Shown in pieces: positions 37,701-47,544 of a DNA stretch of 64,000 bases. A program made the translations under genes and the position numbers. Each line of letters starts with the position of its first letter. The stretch's first letter is position 1. The stretch is from Rapana venosa. Taxonomy: Eukaryota; Mollusca; Gastropoda; Neogastropoda; Muricidae. The notes under the pieces were generated by a model. It was not told where the DNA came from. It ran no database searches and was given only the letters and a program-made list of their open reading frames with translations. The stretch spans positions 52,777,673 through 52,841,672 of the forward strand of contig CM054140.1 in assembly GCA_028751875.1 (NCBI GenBank). Direction: 5' to 3'.

Positions 37701-38486
37701 GTTCAAAGGAATGCAACAAAAGCAACAATTTTAATGAATATGTATAAGAAATACGTTTAAATGTTAGTGGCATGAGTTGTGGAAGTTGTAGAGTAACGCA
37801 ATGGTCATGGTAGTGGTAAGAAAAATTTAATGTCCCGAAAAATATAAAATAAATATATCAAACAAAATGAATTATCAACTTGTTCAGACCTTACGCTATT
37901 TTTCTTGAAAAAACCCATTAGAAATTTTAAACAGTAACTAGGGAAATAATGAATATATACAGCCTTTGTTGTGCTCTAAAGTGCCATAATGAAGCTACCA
38001 CAAAGTAAGCTTTTGGGCACTGTGATTTCAGTGCATGAAGAAATAAACTGGCTAAAGTCATGCTGATGTGGAATGAACCATGCATAACTGGTGTTGATCT
38101 CTGGCTATCATTTTGGTCATTATGTTCACATTCTGTGTTTTTCAGCTACTGTCTGCAGCTTGTTGGGGACAATATCCATGAGAAGGAGCACAATATATTA
38201 AATATATTAGATGTCGACTGTCATTCTGCATTTCCCTGATCATCAGTGAATCAAAGAGTAAATGCGTTGCATTTGGGAAAAAAGCGTCAGTGTTAATGAT
38301 GGTAACATATTTTGCTCCCAGAACAATTTGTCATTTCTGAGAAAAATCCCAACATCCTCAACAAAAATCACGAATTTAAATAGTCATTCTTCTTTGATCA
38401 AATCGTCTGTTCTCATACATTTTTGCAAGACACTGTCAAAAACTCAGGGGAAAAATGACAAAGAAAATGACGTTTTCGACTAAAGG
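34726..38486. other. Noisy then clean spacer, no gene recognised
   Basis: 34800-37180 is T/C-rich with several CT microsatellites (34845-34910, 35388-35432, 36705-36785, 37040-37140) and Phe-rich spurious ORFs. Sequence quality appears to recover near 37700. 37700-38486 is clean AT-rich DNA; its left part may belong to the mariner relic, but no terminal inverted repeat was found. Confidence 0.5.
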
Positions 38487-39105
38487 TTATTGCAGCTACA
38501 TCAAGGCAAGTGTGGCACTTGGCAAGACTGCATTGATGTAACTTAGAGCACATGGAAAATCTCATGCTCCTTCGAAAGCAACCGTGTTTAGATAGATAAA
38601 TCCATTTTACAAGTGATCAGTCAAGCACTGACGATAACAGAGGGAATGGGAAAATCCAAGAAATGTAATGAGAAGTTGGTTGTCATGGTGACGACAATTG
38701 TGGGAAAAGCCGGAAATTATCCTCCAAATAGGTCCTGCACAATTTGATTCTGAAAATAAGGGAGAGAGGAAGCGTTTCTGCAAACGTCTGCTGAACATTT
38801 ACAAGAAAGGTAATCCCAAGAGACTGGATGGAATCCTGACAGGTGATGAGACGTGGGTGTACATGTATGAACCTCACAGTAAGTTCCCCAAACCCTAAAA
38901 AATAGCGTGGGTTTAGAAAAGTCAAAATCCGTTCAAATTGCTCAATGCCAGTGGTCTCAAAAGGTATTGTATACTGTCTGTTTCAACACAAACGAAATCG
39001 TGGTGCTAAAACCTTACAAGCAAGGACAGATGGTCACAGGCGAGTTCTACAGAGATTCAAGTTTGTTTGACCTTGAAAAGTTATACCCAGCTGCATGACC
39101 AAACC
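38487..39105 (+). pseudogene. Tc1/mariner transposase relic, 3' truncated
   Basis: The N-terminal part gives SYIKASVALGKTALM, then HAPSKATVF (38490-38590), the helix-turn-helix DNA-binding region (YIK...LG......APS..TV.RW). A degraded linker block follows (about 38600-38660). 38698-38898 is open and contains RKRFCKRLLNIYK and ILTGDETWVYMYEPHSKFP, where GDETW carries the first catalytic aspartate. 38907-39098 gives KVLYTVCFNTNEIVVL, then FYRDSSLFDLEKL. Such enzymes cut and paste the element at TA sites. The second aspartate block (HDNAPAH type) is missing because the sequence switches to RTE-B at about 39106. Several stops confirm it is dead. Confidence 0.82.
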
Positions 39106-39225
39106 ATTTACAGCTTCTTCTTGCTAGCACTGACAGGACTTCATGCACACAATGCAGTAAGGCAGTCTTGTAGTGCTTAATTAGGTCTTTAGGGATCCAG
39201 TTACTGCCAGGGTCTTGCCAGAGGC

Positions 39226-39346
39226 CAGGATGTCGACAGCCTTGCTGAGCTCTTCCAAAGTTGGCTCTGATTTAGCTCTTCCATGATTGAGAGGCACTCA
39301 ACCACACCAAGGGCTGAGGGTGCCACAATGCCACAATAACTCTGGA
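39226..39346. repeat. 121 bp direct repeat, copy 1 (native RTE-B)
   Basis: It begins caggatgtcgacagcc and ends ataactctgga, and is the same as 39475-39595 at every position I compared. Here it is in its natural place in RTE-B, following the KWVKHYSNFYSR segment on the minus strand. Confidence 0.95.
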
Positions 39347-39474
39347 GTAGAAGTTGGAGTAGTGTTTTACCCATTTCTTTAGCTGCTGGCCTTTATATGA
39401 GATAACTTCCCAAGTGGAAGATTTGATGGAAGCTGTCTTGCATCCCATATGCTCCAGCTCTGTTCTCAAGTCTG

Positions 39475-39595
39475 CAGGATGTCGACAGCCTTGCTGAGCT
39501 CTTCCAAAGTTGGCTCTGATTTAGCTCTTCCATGATTGAGAGGCACTCAACCACACCAAGGGCTGAGGGTGCCACAATGCCACAATAACTCTGGA
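39475..39595. repeat. 121 bp direct repeat, copy 2 (filler at inversion junction)
   Basis: The copy lies exactly between the inverted and the direct part of the RTE-A insert, offset by 249 bp from copy 1 and in the same orientation. It interrupts nothing in RTE-B itself, so it was added during or after the RTE-A insertion. Confidence 0.92.
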
Positions 39596-40315
39596 CAACA
39601 TGGGATGGAGGTGAGCTCGGAGAAAAGTAAAGTACTTGTGAACAGCACGAGCAATGCCACCGCTAAAATTTACATGAACGGCCAACAACTGGAGGAGGTA
39701 GACGCTTTTAAATACCTCGGCGCTACACTCACAAAGGACGGGCGATCGACGACAGAAATCAAAGTCAGAATAGCCATGGCAACAACTTCCATGACAAAAC
39801 TCACCACCATATGGAAAAGTAAAGAGATCAGTTTCCCAATCAAACTAAAGCTCTACAAAGCCCTAATTCAGACTATCCTGCTGTACGGAAGTGAAACCTG
39901 GACATTGACTGCTGAAACAGCAAAGCGAATCCAGTCATTCGAAACAAAATGCCATAGAAAACTACTGGGCATATCCTGGAGAGAACGAAAGACCAACGAA
40001 TTTGTCAAGAGTCAAATAACACGGCTGGCAGGTCCACAGGAACCCCTTCTCACCATCGTCAAGAAGAAAAAGCTGACATGGTTCGGCCACGTCACCCGCC
40101 ACAACACTCTGCCCAAAACAGTACTGCAGGGAACACTCGAAGGTGGCAGAAGGAGGGGAAGACAGAACAAGTCATGGATGGACAACATCAGAGAATGGAC
40201 CAGGATGAATGACTCGGCACTACTGCGCAGAGCCGAGGACCGAGATGGATGGAGGAGGCTTACCACGGCATCGTCTTTCATGTCTCCCCCACGACTGCCA
40301 AGGTCACGGGTCTGA
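39536..40315 (+). pseudogene. RTE-A RT C-terminal region, open frame fused to filler
   Basis: A 259-residue open frame. The first 21 or so residues come from RTE-B filler read in antisense. From about residue 22 it is RTE-A: MEVSSEKSKVLVNSTSN, FKYLGATLTKDGRSTTEIK, SFPIKLKLYKALIQTILLYG, SETWTLTAETAKRIQS, HRKLLGISWRERK, LTWFGHVTRHNTLPKTVLQG, GGRRRGRQNKSWMDNIREW, RRAEDRDGWRRL, ending in PRLPRSRV and a stop just before the tail. It covers the thumb and C-terminal region only; the RT active site is absent, so it cannot act alone. The frame is unbroken, unlike the longer copy at 51-54 kb. Confidence 0.85.
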
Positions 40316-42130
40316 TGATGATGATGATGATGTCTTGCTTGGGGTAGGTCTTTGTGCCTTCTTCATTATGTCCTACAATCCCCTGATATTTCCTGTTGTT
40401 GCGGCGGTCTGGATGTTTTTGCTGAGGTCTGTCCAGTATTTGTTTGTGCAGCGCCAAACAGTTGCTGAGCCTTGCTCTTGGCAATCCTGAGAATCTGCAA
40501 GTTCATCAGTATGAGTGTCTGATTATACTTTGTGATGGCAGCTTGCTTGGCTTCAATAATGGGGATCATCTCGGTTGATTGGGCTTCAAACTAGTCACGT
40601 AACTTTGAGGACTTCTTCCTAAAGGTAGCCAAAGCTTTGTGGCATATAGTGTTGCACCGAGCTTCTCACTTTTCTGTGGCAGAATCGCCAGGTTGCAAGG
40701 CGCCAAATTCCTTCTCAAAGGTCTAAACAATGATGTCTGGTCGAGACATGTTGCTAACATTGTTGCAAGGGATTCCCTTTGTCTTTCAGTGATGGAATTT
40801 CTTTGGTTGCATCCTGGTCTTCAGCATGCCAAGAGTGGTCTGTATTGCAGTCTGTACTGTGGTAAGAGTGTGTGTGGAGAACATTCTTGATAGCAACATG
40901 CCTGACCAGGATCAAATCCCGTTTGAGCCTGTGTTTCGAGTGCTGGTGTCTCAGGAAACCTTGTTTGGAGGTTTGGTGCAGAAGAAATAGTCGGTGATGG
41001 GACAGGTTATGAAAGGTGCACAGCTCTAATGATCGCTGTCCATTTTCGTTCCTTTGGCCTACTCTGAAGTTGCCTAGAAGAGCAACTTGTTCCATCCTGG
41101 GGACGCTCCTAACGTTGGATGGAAGGTTCTCAATGAACATGTCCTTTGCGGTTGGAGTGGTGGACAGTGTTGGAGCATGATTGCTGACTAGGTTGACTGG
41201 GCCTGTGGAAGAGTTATGGCGAAGCTGAGCCAGGAGGCACTCGGAACCGCTCCTACCTGGCTCAACCATTCTCAGCAAGCTGTTCCTTACTGCAAATCCT
41301 ACTCTGTGTTCCCTGGTCTGGTCAGAGCCTCTCCTCTGCCAGACAAATGTGTAGTCCATCATCTTCAGGGTACCTGAGTCTGCAAGCTGGTTTTTTTCCG
41401 GGAGAGTAGCGATGTTCACGTTCAGACTTCTCGGGTCATCATTATGACTGCTGTTTACCTGGCAGGCTTGCAGAAAGGCTGGTCATCATCGTCAGGACTT
41501 TTCAAAACCCCAGTTTTAAGATTGGTCTCTTTTGCTGATGTCTTTTGTAGTTGCCTCAGGCGATAGTTACACTTTGCTTTTTGGATGATTCTTAATCCCC
41601 ATGCACCAATGTGGATTGCGGACCGCGGTGGGACAGCACCTTATTGGCTATGAGGCAGGAGATAGCTTTCCAGTGAGATCTGAGAATCTCTCTCACTGTT
41701 GGAAGCAACCCCTTCACGCCAATTGAGTGATGGCCTATTACCAGTACCTGTTTCTCCCCATGATGTGCCCATGCAGATGGCGAACATGGAGTGTCCTCTT
41801 TATGTGTGGAAGTAGGTCTAGGTGAGTGAGATCAGATGTAGGCCTGTGCAGTGTTGTATGGAGGATAGGCTGTTGCGCAAGTAGGACCCTCCTCCCCATC
41901 TCAATATTGATGATGGATACAAAGGAACCGCAAAAGCATTGCAGTTTGGCATCACCATCGTTGCAGGAGTTGTCAGAACAACGAACTGTCTCGGGAACTC
42001 TAATTCCTCAATGTTTACTCCTGAAGCCTTTCCCAATGAAGGGTAACGGCAAAGCAACAATGATGATTGCAAGAAGGCCACCACTGGCCAGAGCACTACA
42101 AACAAATCAAGTTGTCTTACGGACACGATA

Positions 42131-42188
42131 GGTCATTAAATGAAGAGTCATGGTGATGTGCCAGAGAACACACACACAGACCACACAC

Positions 42189-42243
<55 letters not shown>

Positions 42244-42335
42244 ACTGAATGAATGAAGGAAGGAAAGAAGAAAGAAAAGAAGGAAGGAAGGAAGTACAGA
42301 AGGAAGGAAGGAAGGAAGGAAAGAGAAGATAATCC
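42131..42335. repeat. (CA)n followed by (GGAA)n microsatellites
   Basis: CA units run about 42190-42241, preceded by acacacaga sequence. GGAA/AAGG units run about 42251-42327. Overlapping ORFs are repeat translations. Confidence 0.9.
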
Positions 42336-42535
42336 TAATGATAAAAATCATCATGATGTAAGTTAGTCAGACGTTTCATCACAGGCACTGTGCTGTAAAA
42401 ATACAAACCAACAACTAATGGATCACATCTTTCGCGCCACATAAAAACACACACAATACAAGACATCCAAGTATTTGAGGTATACTTGTAGTTTTTACAC
42501 TTCTATGTGGAGCCATATTCTCGCATGCGCTCTAA
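42336..42535. other. Spacer, nothing recognised
   Basis: Short AT-rich spacer between two repeat arrays. Confidence 0.5.
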
Positions 42536-42539
42536 CGCA

Positions 42540-42786
42540 TACTCAAAACGCACACACGTGCTCACACTACACACGCACAACACACACATACACACGCATG
42601 CACTCACGCACGTACGCACGCACGCACATGCACACATACACGCACACACACGCACACACACACGGGCGCGCGCGCGCACGCACGCATGCATACAAGCATA
42701 CACATGCACGCACACAGACACAGACACGCACCGCACGGCACGCACTCACACACACGTGCGCGCACTAACACACGCACACACACACT
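42540..42786. repeat. CA-rich degenerate array with CG-rich core
   Basis: ACAC units are interspersed with ACGC and GCAC and a (CG)n core at 42666-42676. It ends right at the SINE body that follows. Confidence 0.85.
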
Positions 42787-42920
42787 TCCGTTGAGACTAT
42801 AAACCTAGGTCCCGTGTGCGTCCGCACGCAGAACATCTTGCGCACATGTTAAACCTCTTACACCTTTTGGGAGAGTAGGCCATTGTGTGCTGCTGGGACG
42901 GATGACAGAACTACATGTGC
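42787..42920 (+). mobile_element. SINE body copy
   Basis: gttgagactataaacctagg, tcccgtgtgcg, gcacgcagaacatcttgcgc, then gagagtaggccattgtgtgc and gatgacagaac line up block by block with 60975-61090 over about 115 bp. Two distant copies with shared internal order support a SINE-type repeat. Left and right ends are not defined and no Pol III promoter is visible here. Confidence 0.65.
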
Positions 42921-43411
42921 ATGGGGGCTTGATCAAAACATCACATGAGTGCTTATTCCATTGTCCTTGAAATGAAAGAAAAGAGTGAATCAACAAAAAA
43001 AACTCAGGTACCCACGATGGGCGCATACACACATTGCAGATAATATTGTCATTATATTTTTAAAAGAAAACATTTACAAAAAGCACGTAATATCGTTTCA
43101 GAATTTAGAAAGAATAATCTGATACTTCTTTATGAGTACACACAAGATTAGGATTGTCATCGATTGTGTAAAAACAATACACTGACCTGCAAAAAACAAC
43201 AACATATCATTGCAATGTAAGGGCAAAAACAACATCACATTCATAAAATTTGTATGTGTTCTTACAAACCATCATCTTTTCAATTTCACATTATAACTGA
43301 CTCTCTCTCTCCCTCAGTCTCTCTGACTCTCTCTCTCTCTCTCTGTGAAGTAATCTCTGAACATCTTACATATATCTATAATCTCTGTATGGAAAAAAGT
43401 CGCTATTAAAT
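42921..43411. other. AT-rich spacer with short (CT)n
   Basis: No gene. A CT-rich stretch lies at 43300-43342. Confidence 0.6.
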
Positions 43412-43559
43412 GATTAAAGATGCTAAAGTTGTACCTGTTCTTAAATCTGGAGATCTAAATGACCCATCCAACTATCGGTCTATTTCGCTTCTATCCAACT
43501 TCAGAAAAGCATCTAAAGCAACATCTTCTATAAAACTTTACTAAACATAACTTATTTCA
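43412..43559 (+). mobile_element. CR1/Jockey-type LINE, left fragment (RT N-terminal part)
   Basis: The frame gives AKVVPVLKSGDLNDPSNYRS followed by ISLLSNF, the RT entry motif. After a shift comes EKHLKQHLL and FTKHNLFQ. The next expected residues (HPNQSGFRE) are found 2.4 kb away at 45981, after an intervening L1-like insertion. The two fragments share the 11 bp AACTTATTTCA at the break. Confidence 0.85.
43549..43559. repeat. Target-site duplication, left copy
   Basis: AACTTATTTCA, identical to 45971-45981, bracketing the L1/Tx1-like insertion. Confidence 0.85.
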
Positions 43560-44520
43560 AAGATTGTGCTAGTATTTTCAATTCTGGTAATCCAAGACCT
43601 CCATTTTTAATACTTTTGTGTGATACTTTTCTACTTATCTTATCTCTTTTGTTGTTCCAAACAAATTTGTAGCAGTAGCTTTGCAAGGTATGAAAAAATC
43701 GTCTAGCGGATTAGGTAGCAGCATCCATAAGTAAATTACTTTTGATAAAATGAGTGACTTTAGTACTGTTATCCTGCCTATTGGTGTTAGTTGTCTTTTA
43801 ACCCAGATTTTGAACAAATGCTTCACTTCTAGTTTTTTCTGAGTAATTCAAGTGTGAACAGTTTTGTAGGTCATTTGTAAACCAGATTCCCAAGATTTTC
43901 AATTTCGGTGGATTCCATTTCATACCTAAATGGCCCAAAAAACGAACTGCAGAGGTTTTTGTTTGCTTTTTAACCAAATTACACATGTTTTCCCATGATT
44001 CATATTTAACCCTGACTTAGAACCAAATCAATTTATCATTTCAATGCAAGTTTCGAACGATTTGTTGTCACCTGCTAAAAGAATTTCAGTATCATCTGCG
44101 TACTGAGAAACCTTGTGTTCAATATTATCAATAGTTATTTCGCGTATGTCTTCATTTTTACGAATCATTGTTGCCAGTAGTATGATGATTTGTGAGAACA
44201 TATGCAATTTTTATGAATGTGATGTTGTTTGCACATAGGATAAGTATATATGGAGACAGTGGGTCATCTTGTCAACTATAACATAATATTTCATATTACT
44301 ATGAAATATTTCTATCCGTTTACAAACTCCATTTTGAAAACCAAATGCCTTAAGTACTTTAAACATGAAATCCCAACTAACTGAGTCAAATGCTTTTTCA
44401 AAACCAATATTCAACAAAAGTCCAGGTACGTTATGTTTTTCTAAGTAAGCTATTGAATCATAAATAAGTCTTTGAAACTGACATGGCTGATAAAACTCCA
44501 GACAACAAATCACAGGTGGC
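43560..44520 (-). mobile_element. L1/Tx1-like LINE, inverted 5' segment (RT)
   Basis: On the minus strand from 44513: RLIYDSIAYLEKHNVPGLLL, then FEKAFDSVSWDFMFKVLKAF (first catalytic aspartate) and a KYYVIVDKMT-like region. At 44160-44040 comes a degraded block with an ADD-like site (QYADDTEILLAGD when read across a shift). Then KWNPPKLKILGIWFTNDLQN (43920-43860), WVKRQLTPIGRITVLKSLIL (43800) and LWMLLPNPLDDFF. These are late-RT blocks of L1/Tx1-type LINEs. The downstream part of the same protein lies at 44521-45590 on the opposite strand, so this is one element whose 5' segment is inverted. Confidence 0.83.
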
Positions 44521-45241
44521 AGGCTATTGCAGGTTACAACTTTCCATTCATCAACAATATTTCAAAATATAGACCAGAGATTGTTTTAAAATGTTGTAAA
44601 TCTAATGCATTTTGGACAGACGTATTCTGTGCTTAAAAAGAATTCTTTTACAAAATCAACTCTAGTGATTCTTGCGAACTGTTAGCAGAACCAGTTTTTT
44701 TCAATAAAATAATACAGACAGGAAATAAGTATATTGCTACTAAAATATGGATTGATAAAGGCAGTCATTGCATAGGAAACTTATACTTGAAAATGGCAAT
44801 CTTATGTCATATGAACAGTTTAGACCTAGATAAGATGTGAACATTGATTTTGTTAGTTTCACAGGTTGTAGATCAACAATATCAGAATATATAAGAAAAA
44901 CAAAGGTTTCAATACAAGATATTATTTGTTCAGATATGTCTGCCTGTCTTAAGAAACTGAACAGTGCACTGAAAAGGTCCTAACCCTTTTATGAGGAGCT
45001 TAGTAGCAACAATAATCACCCAGAAAGTTATACCAAGCGGGGTGAATAGCTAAATGTTGAAAATTACTGGAAAAATTGTTTTTGTATGTTCATAAAATGT
45101 CTTATGTTAAAATGAAATGGCTCCAACTTATAATAATTCACAGGTGTCTTGGGACCAATGTTGTACCGAAAGAGATGGGTGTGACTGACAGTGACTTCTG
45201 CATTTTTGCAATACAGCAGTAGACAGTATTAGACACATGTT

Positions 45242-45586
45242 TTGGCAGTGCACAGTTGTTCAGTTTTTTTGTGTGCACTTACGGAAGTAATGAATGAAAA
45301 ATGTCTAAATATAACGGAGTGTCTGGCTATACTCGGATGTGACAGAAATATAAATATTGATGAACATGTTTATTTCATTCTACTTCTGGCCAAACAATAC
45401 ATTTATGATTGTAAATTGAATAGTAATAGACCTATACTTCATGTATTCATCAACAGATTAAGATACGGATATCTTACTGAGGAATATATTTATCGTAAAA
45501 ATTTTACGCATAGCAAGTTCATTATTAGATGGATTCCATATCAACCTCTGTTTGATAATAGTAGTCAAAACAGTCAGCATACGTGA
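45242..45586 (+). pseudogene. L1/Tx1-like ORF2, C-terminal domain
   Basis: This 114-residue open frame is the last part of the LINE protein, after the C..C..H..C finger. It starts out of frame with the finger, so the parent ORF is broken by at least one small indel near 45215. Typical features are LLLAKQYIY.CKL and a closing RW residue pair. It has no independent function. Confidence 0.75.
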
Positions 45587-45836
45587 ATATCATTGTTGTC
45601 TACGGCCCTTCCAGTGGAGGCCTTCTGTTAATAAAATGACACTAGTACGAAATATGTAAAAGCATAGACAAACCTGATTCTGTTTTAGTGCAAAGAATGT
45701 ATAGCAACTCATACATGTCATGCCTGTATTGAGCTTTGTGCCCATTTGGGTCCTATTGGTCAGTCTGTCTGCCTGTCAGGCTGTCCCACTTTCTGTGTCT
45801 CTGTTGGTCTGACTGCCTACCTGACAGGCTCCCCTC

Positions 45837-45837
<1 letters not shown>

Positions 45838-45897
<60 letters not shown>

Positions 45898-45900
45898 CTC
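45838..45900. repeat. (CT)n microsatellite in LINE 3' UTR
   Basis: Near-perfect CT run with one CC break, inside the insertion bounded by the 11 bp duplication. Confidence 0.9.
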
Positions 45901-45970
45901 CAAAAAAATGTTTATATGCTTTGTATCTTTATAACTGTGCAACATAAAAACTGATTAAAAATATGTTCAA

Positions 45971-45981
45971 AACTTATTTCA
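45971..45981. repeat. Target-site duplication, right copy
   Basis: AACTTATTTCA, identical to 43549-43559. To its right the CR1 reading resumes with ...HPNQSGFRE. Confidence 0.85.
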
Positions 45982-47060
45982 TCCCAATCAAAGTGGCTTT
46001 AGAGAAAACCCTTAATGTCATAGTACACTCAGCAATCTCAGAGCAATGACATTTTTAATATCAACAATAATATCTTAACTGGAGCAAGTTTTGAAGACTT
46101 TTTCCAAGGCATTTGACTGTATTGATTACAACCTCCTAGTAAAGAAACTGGCCATGCATAGTTTATGTGCAGACTCACTAAAGCTGATTACCTCTTTTCT
46201 TGATAAAAGAACACAAGTAGTTTATCAAAAGTCAATTATGTCGTCCATTTTTCCTGTGAAGTATGGTATTCCTTAATGTTCTGTGCTAGGGCCAGTCCTC
46301 TTTTCAATATAATCATATCAATTATCTTCCTCTCCATGTTTCTTCCACTTGTGAACTCTTTGCTGACAACACTACCATACATACAACTGGTCATGATGTA
46401 AAATCTGTAGGTATTATTTAGCAGAAAGACTTAAAAAATCTAACAGCATGGACAGAGCACAATCACATGGCTCTCCAACCACTGAAATAAAAATTCATGG
46501 TGGTTGCAACAGGACAAAAGCGCCAAAACTTTAAAATCAAACTAAATAGAATAAAGATTTTCGATAAAGTACTAGAAGAAGTCAGCTCATATAAACTACT
46601 TGGTCTACATATTAATAATAACTTGTCATGGTCTAATCATGTTTTTAGTATTTCGAAAAAATTATCTAAGAAGCTATTCCAACTTATCAGAATAAAACAT
46701 GTTATTGATCAGCACACTCGAAAACTATTTTTCTACGCTTACATAAACCTGATCTTGATTATTCATCTACATGCTGGGAATTGGCAAGTAAAAACTGTTT
46801 ACAACAACTTGAGAGGGTATATAATTGTTCTCTCAAGTTAATTCTGCTTAGAACTACTTCCTTAGAAACTAATAGCTACAATGAGTTGAACATTCTTCCT
46901 TTTAATTTACATTGTCTCTTTAATAAAGGTGTATTTATGTACAAGATTATGAATAAACTAGCTCCTCATTATCTTTGTCAGGGGTTCCCTGTTAAAAGGG
47001 GTGTAAAGAAGCCTCTGGCTTATCCAGTTACCCTCATTAAAATATTCGAGTCCGAGTTTT
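45982..47060 (+). mobile_element. CR1/Jockey-type LINE, right fragment (RT to thumb)
   Basis: It continues the 43412-43559 fragment: PNQSGFRENP, CHSTL, FSKAFDCIDYNLL (46098), TSFLDKRTQVVYQ, a YGIP/SVLGPVLFS block broken by a stop (46270-46300), a FADNTTIH-like site (46358, ADD changed to ADN). The open frame 46497-46841 follows, with YKLLGLHINNNLSW and RKLFFYAYINLILI, then an overlapping frame with LERVYNCSLKLILLRTT and GVFMYKIMNKLAPHYL. It is truncated by a CT repeat at 47065 before the SFS.SG C-terminus. The altered active-site block and stops make it inactive. Confidence 0.83.
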
Positions 47061-47062
47061 AG

Positions 47063-47118
47063 TTTTCTCTCTCTCCCTCCACCTCTCCCCTCTATCTCTC
47101 CCTCTCTCCCTTTCTATC
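47063..47118. repeat. (CT)n microsatellite
   Basis: CT-rich run at the truncated end of the CR1 fragment. Confidence 0.8.
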
Positions 47119-47544
47119 GGGTGACCAGGAGCAAACCAGCAAGGCGCACTTCGAATCAGCTGTGAAGAAAAACCATCGTTCAATTGCCACTATGTCAGTA
47201 ACTGGACTGCCAGCTGCTGTGGAGTCTGCCTTGACTGCCCTGGTAACCTGCAGCTCTGTTTGGAGTTGGAAAATATCTGGTGAGGGCCAGGACACAGTTG
47301 TGATACTTTGTCTACAGCCAGTGAACCCTACAGTGTCAATAAACTTCAGGAATAAAAGCTCCAAGCCAATTACGACATGACCAGAAAAGAATTAGGTAAA
47401 AGATACTGAAAAAGGAAAAAGCAGATCGCAGAGAGTGTGTGAATGATGTTGTCCAAGCACCATACTAAGCTGATACTGTTGGAGAGAAACAACACTCTGC
47501 AGACAGAGGTACACAGTGCCCAATACACACAACTCTGATAGGGA

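Larger units (their letters stand above)
39441..40330 (+). mobile_element. RTE-A copy, 5'-truncated and 5'-inverted, (GAT)n tail
   Basis: 39600-40330 is nearly identical to the 3' part of the full-length RTE-A (54016-54742) and ends in the same cacgggtctgatgatgatga tail. 39441-39474 is the reverse complement of RTE-A 53990-54023, that is, the piece just upstream, flipped. The flipped and direct pieces overlap by 8 bp of element sequence. Between them is a 121 bp copy of RTE-B DNA (39475-39595) that also lies at 39226-39346. The insert is flanked by tgtcttgc (39434-39441 and 40331-40338). This geometry fits twin-primed reverse transcription at an RTE-B target with local filler DNA. Confidence 0.88.
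39106..42130 (-). mobile_element. RTE-type element B, interrupted by an RTE-A insertion
   Basis: On the minus strand the 5' region (42130 to about 41480) leads into an endonuclease ORF (41419-40754): LADSGTLKMMDYTFVWQRRG, VGFAVRNSLLRMVEPG, SNHAPTLS, LLGNFRVG, NENGQRSLELCTFHNL, LKRDLILVRHVAIKNVLHT. This is the endonuclease of a well-known RTE group. A degraded linker follows (40750-40340, CANKYWTDLSKNIQTAA type). After the RTE-A insertion it resumes with KTASIKSSTWEVISYKGQQ, KWVKHYSNFYSR (39440-39345) and the start of the RT, IPKDLIKHYKTALLH..HEVL (39195-39125). It is cut off at the mariner relic. Changed residues (GNFRVG for GDFNARVG) and frameshifts mark it as inactive. Confidence 0.85.
44521..45970 (+). 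mobile_element. L1/Tx1-like LINE, 3' segment and 3' UTR
   Basis: Read with shifts: NAFWTDVFCA (44605), KIWIDKGSHCIGNL (44740), DVNIDFVSFTGCRSTISEYI (44830), a PFYEELSSNNNHPESYTK-like block (44980), and a C.FC...VDSIRH.FWQC motif (about 45200-45255), which looks like the CCHC-type finger near the C-terminus of such LINEs. An open frame 45242-45586 follows, with YFILLLAKQYIYDCKLNSN and FTHSKFIIRWIPY, matching the usual last domain. The 3' UTR contains a CT microsatellite (45838-45900) and ends at the target duplication at 45971. Confidence 0.82.

Noticed and set aside
40012..40281. Minus-strand ORF opposite the RTE-A C-terminus (also 54284-54751)
   Set aside because: It is the antisense shadow of the RTE-A coding frame, present in both copies for that reason.
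42475..42794. His/Thr-rich ORFs at the CA/CG array
   Set aside because: Pure repeat translation.
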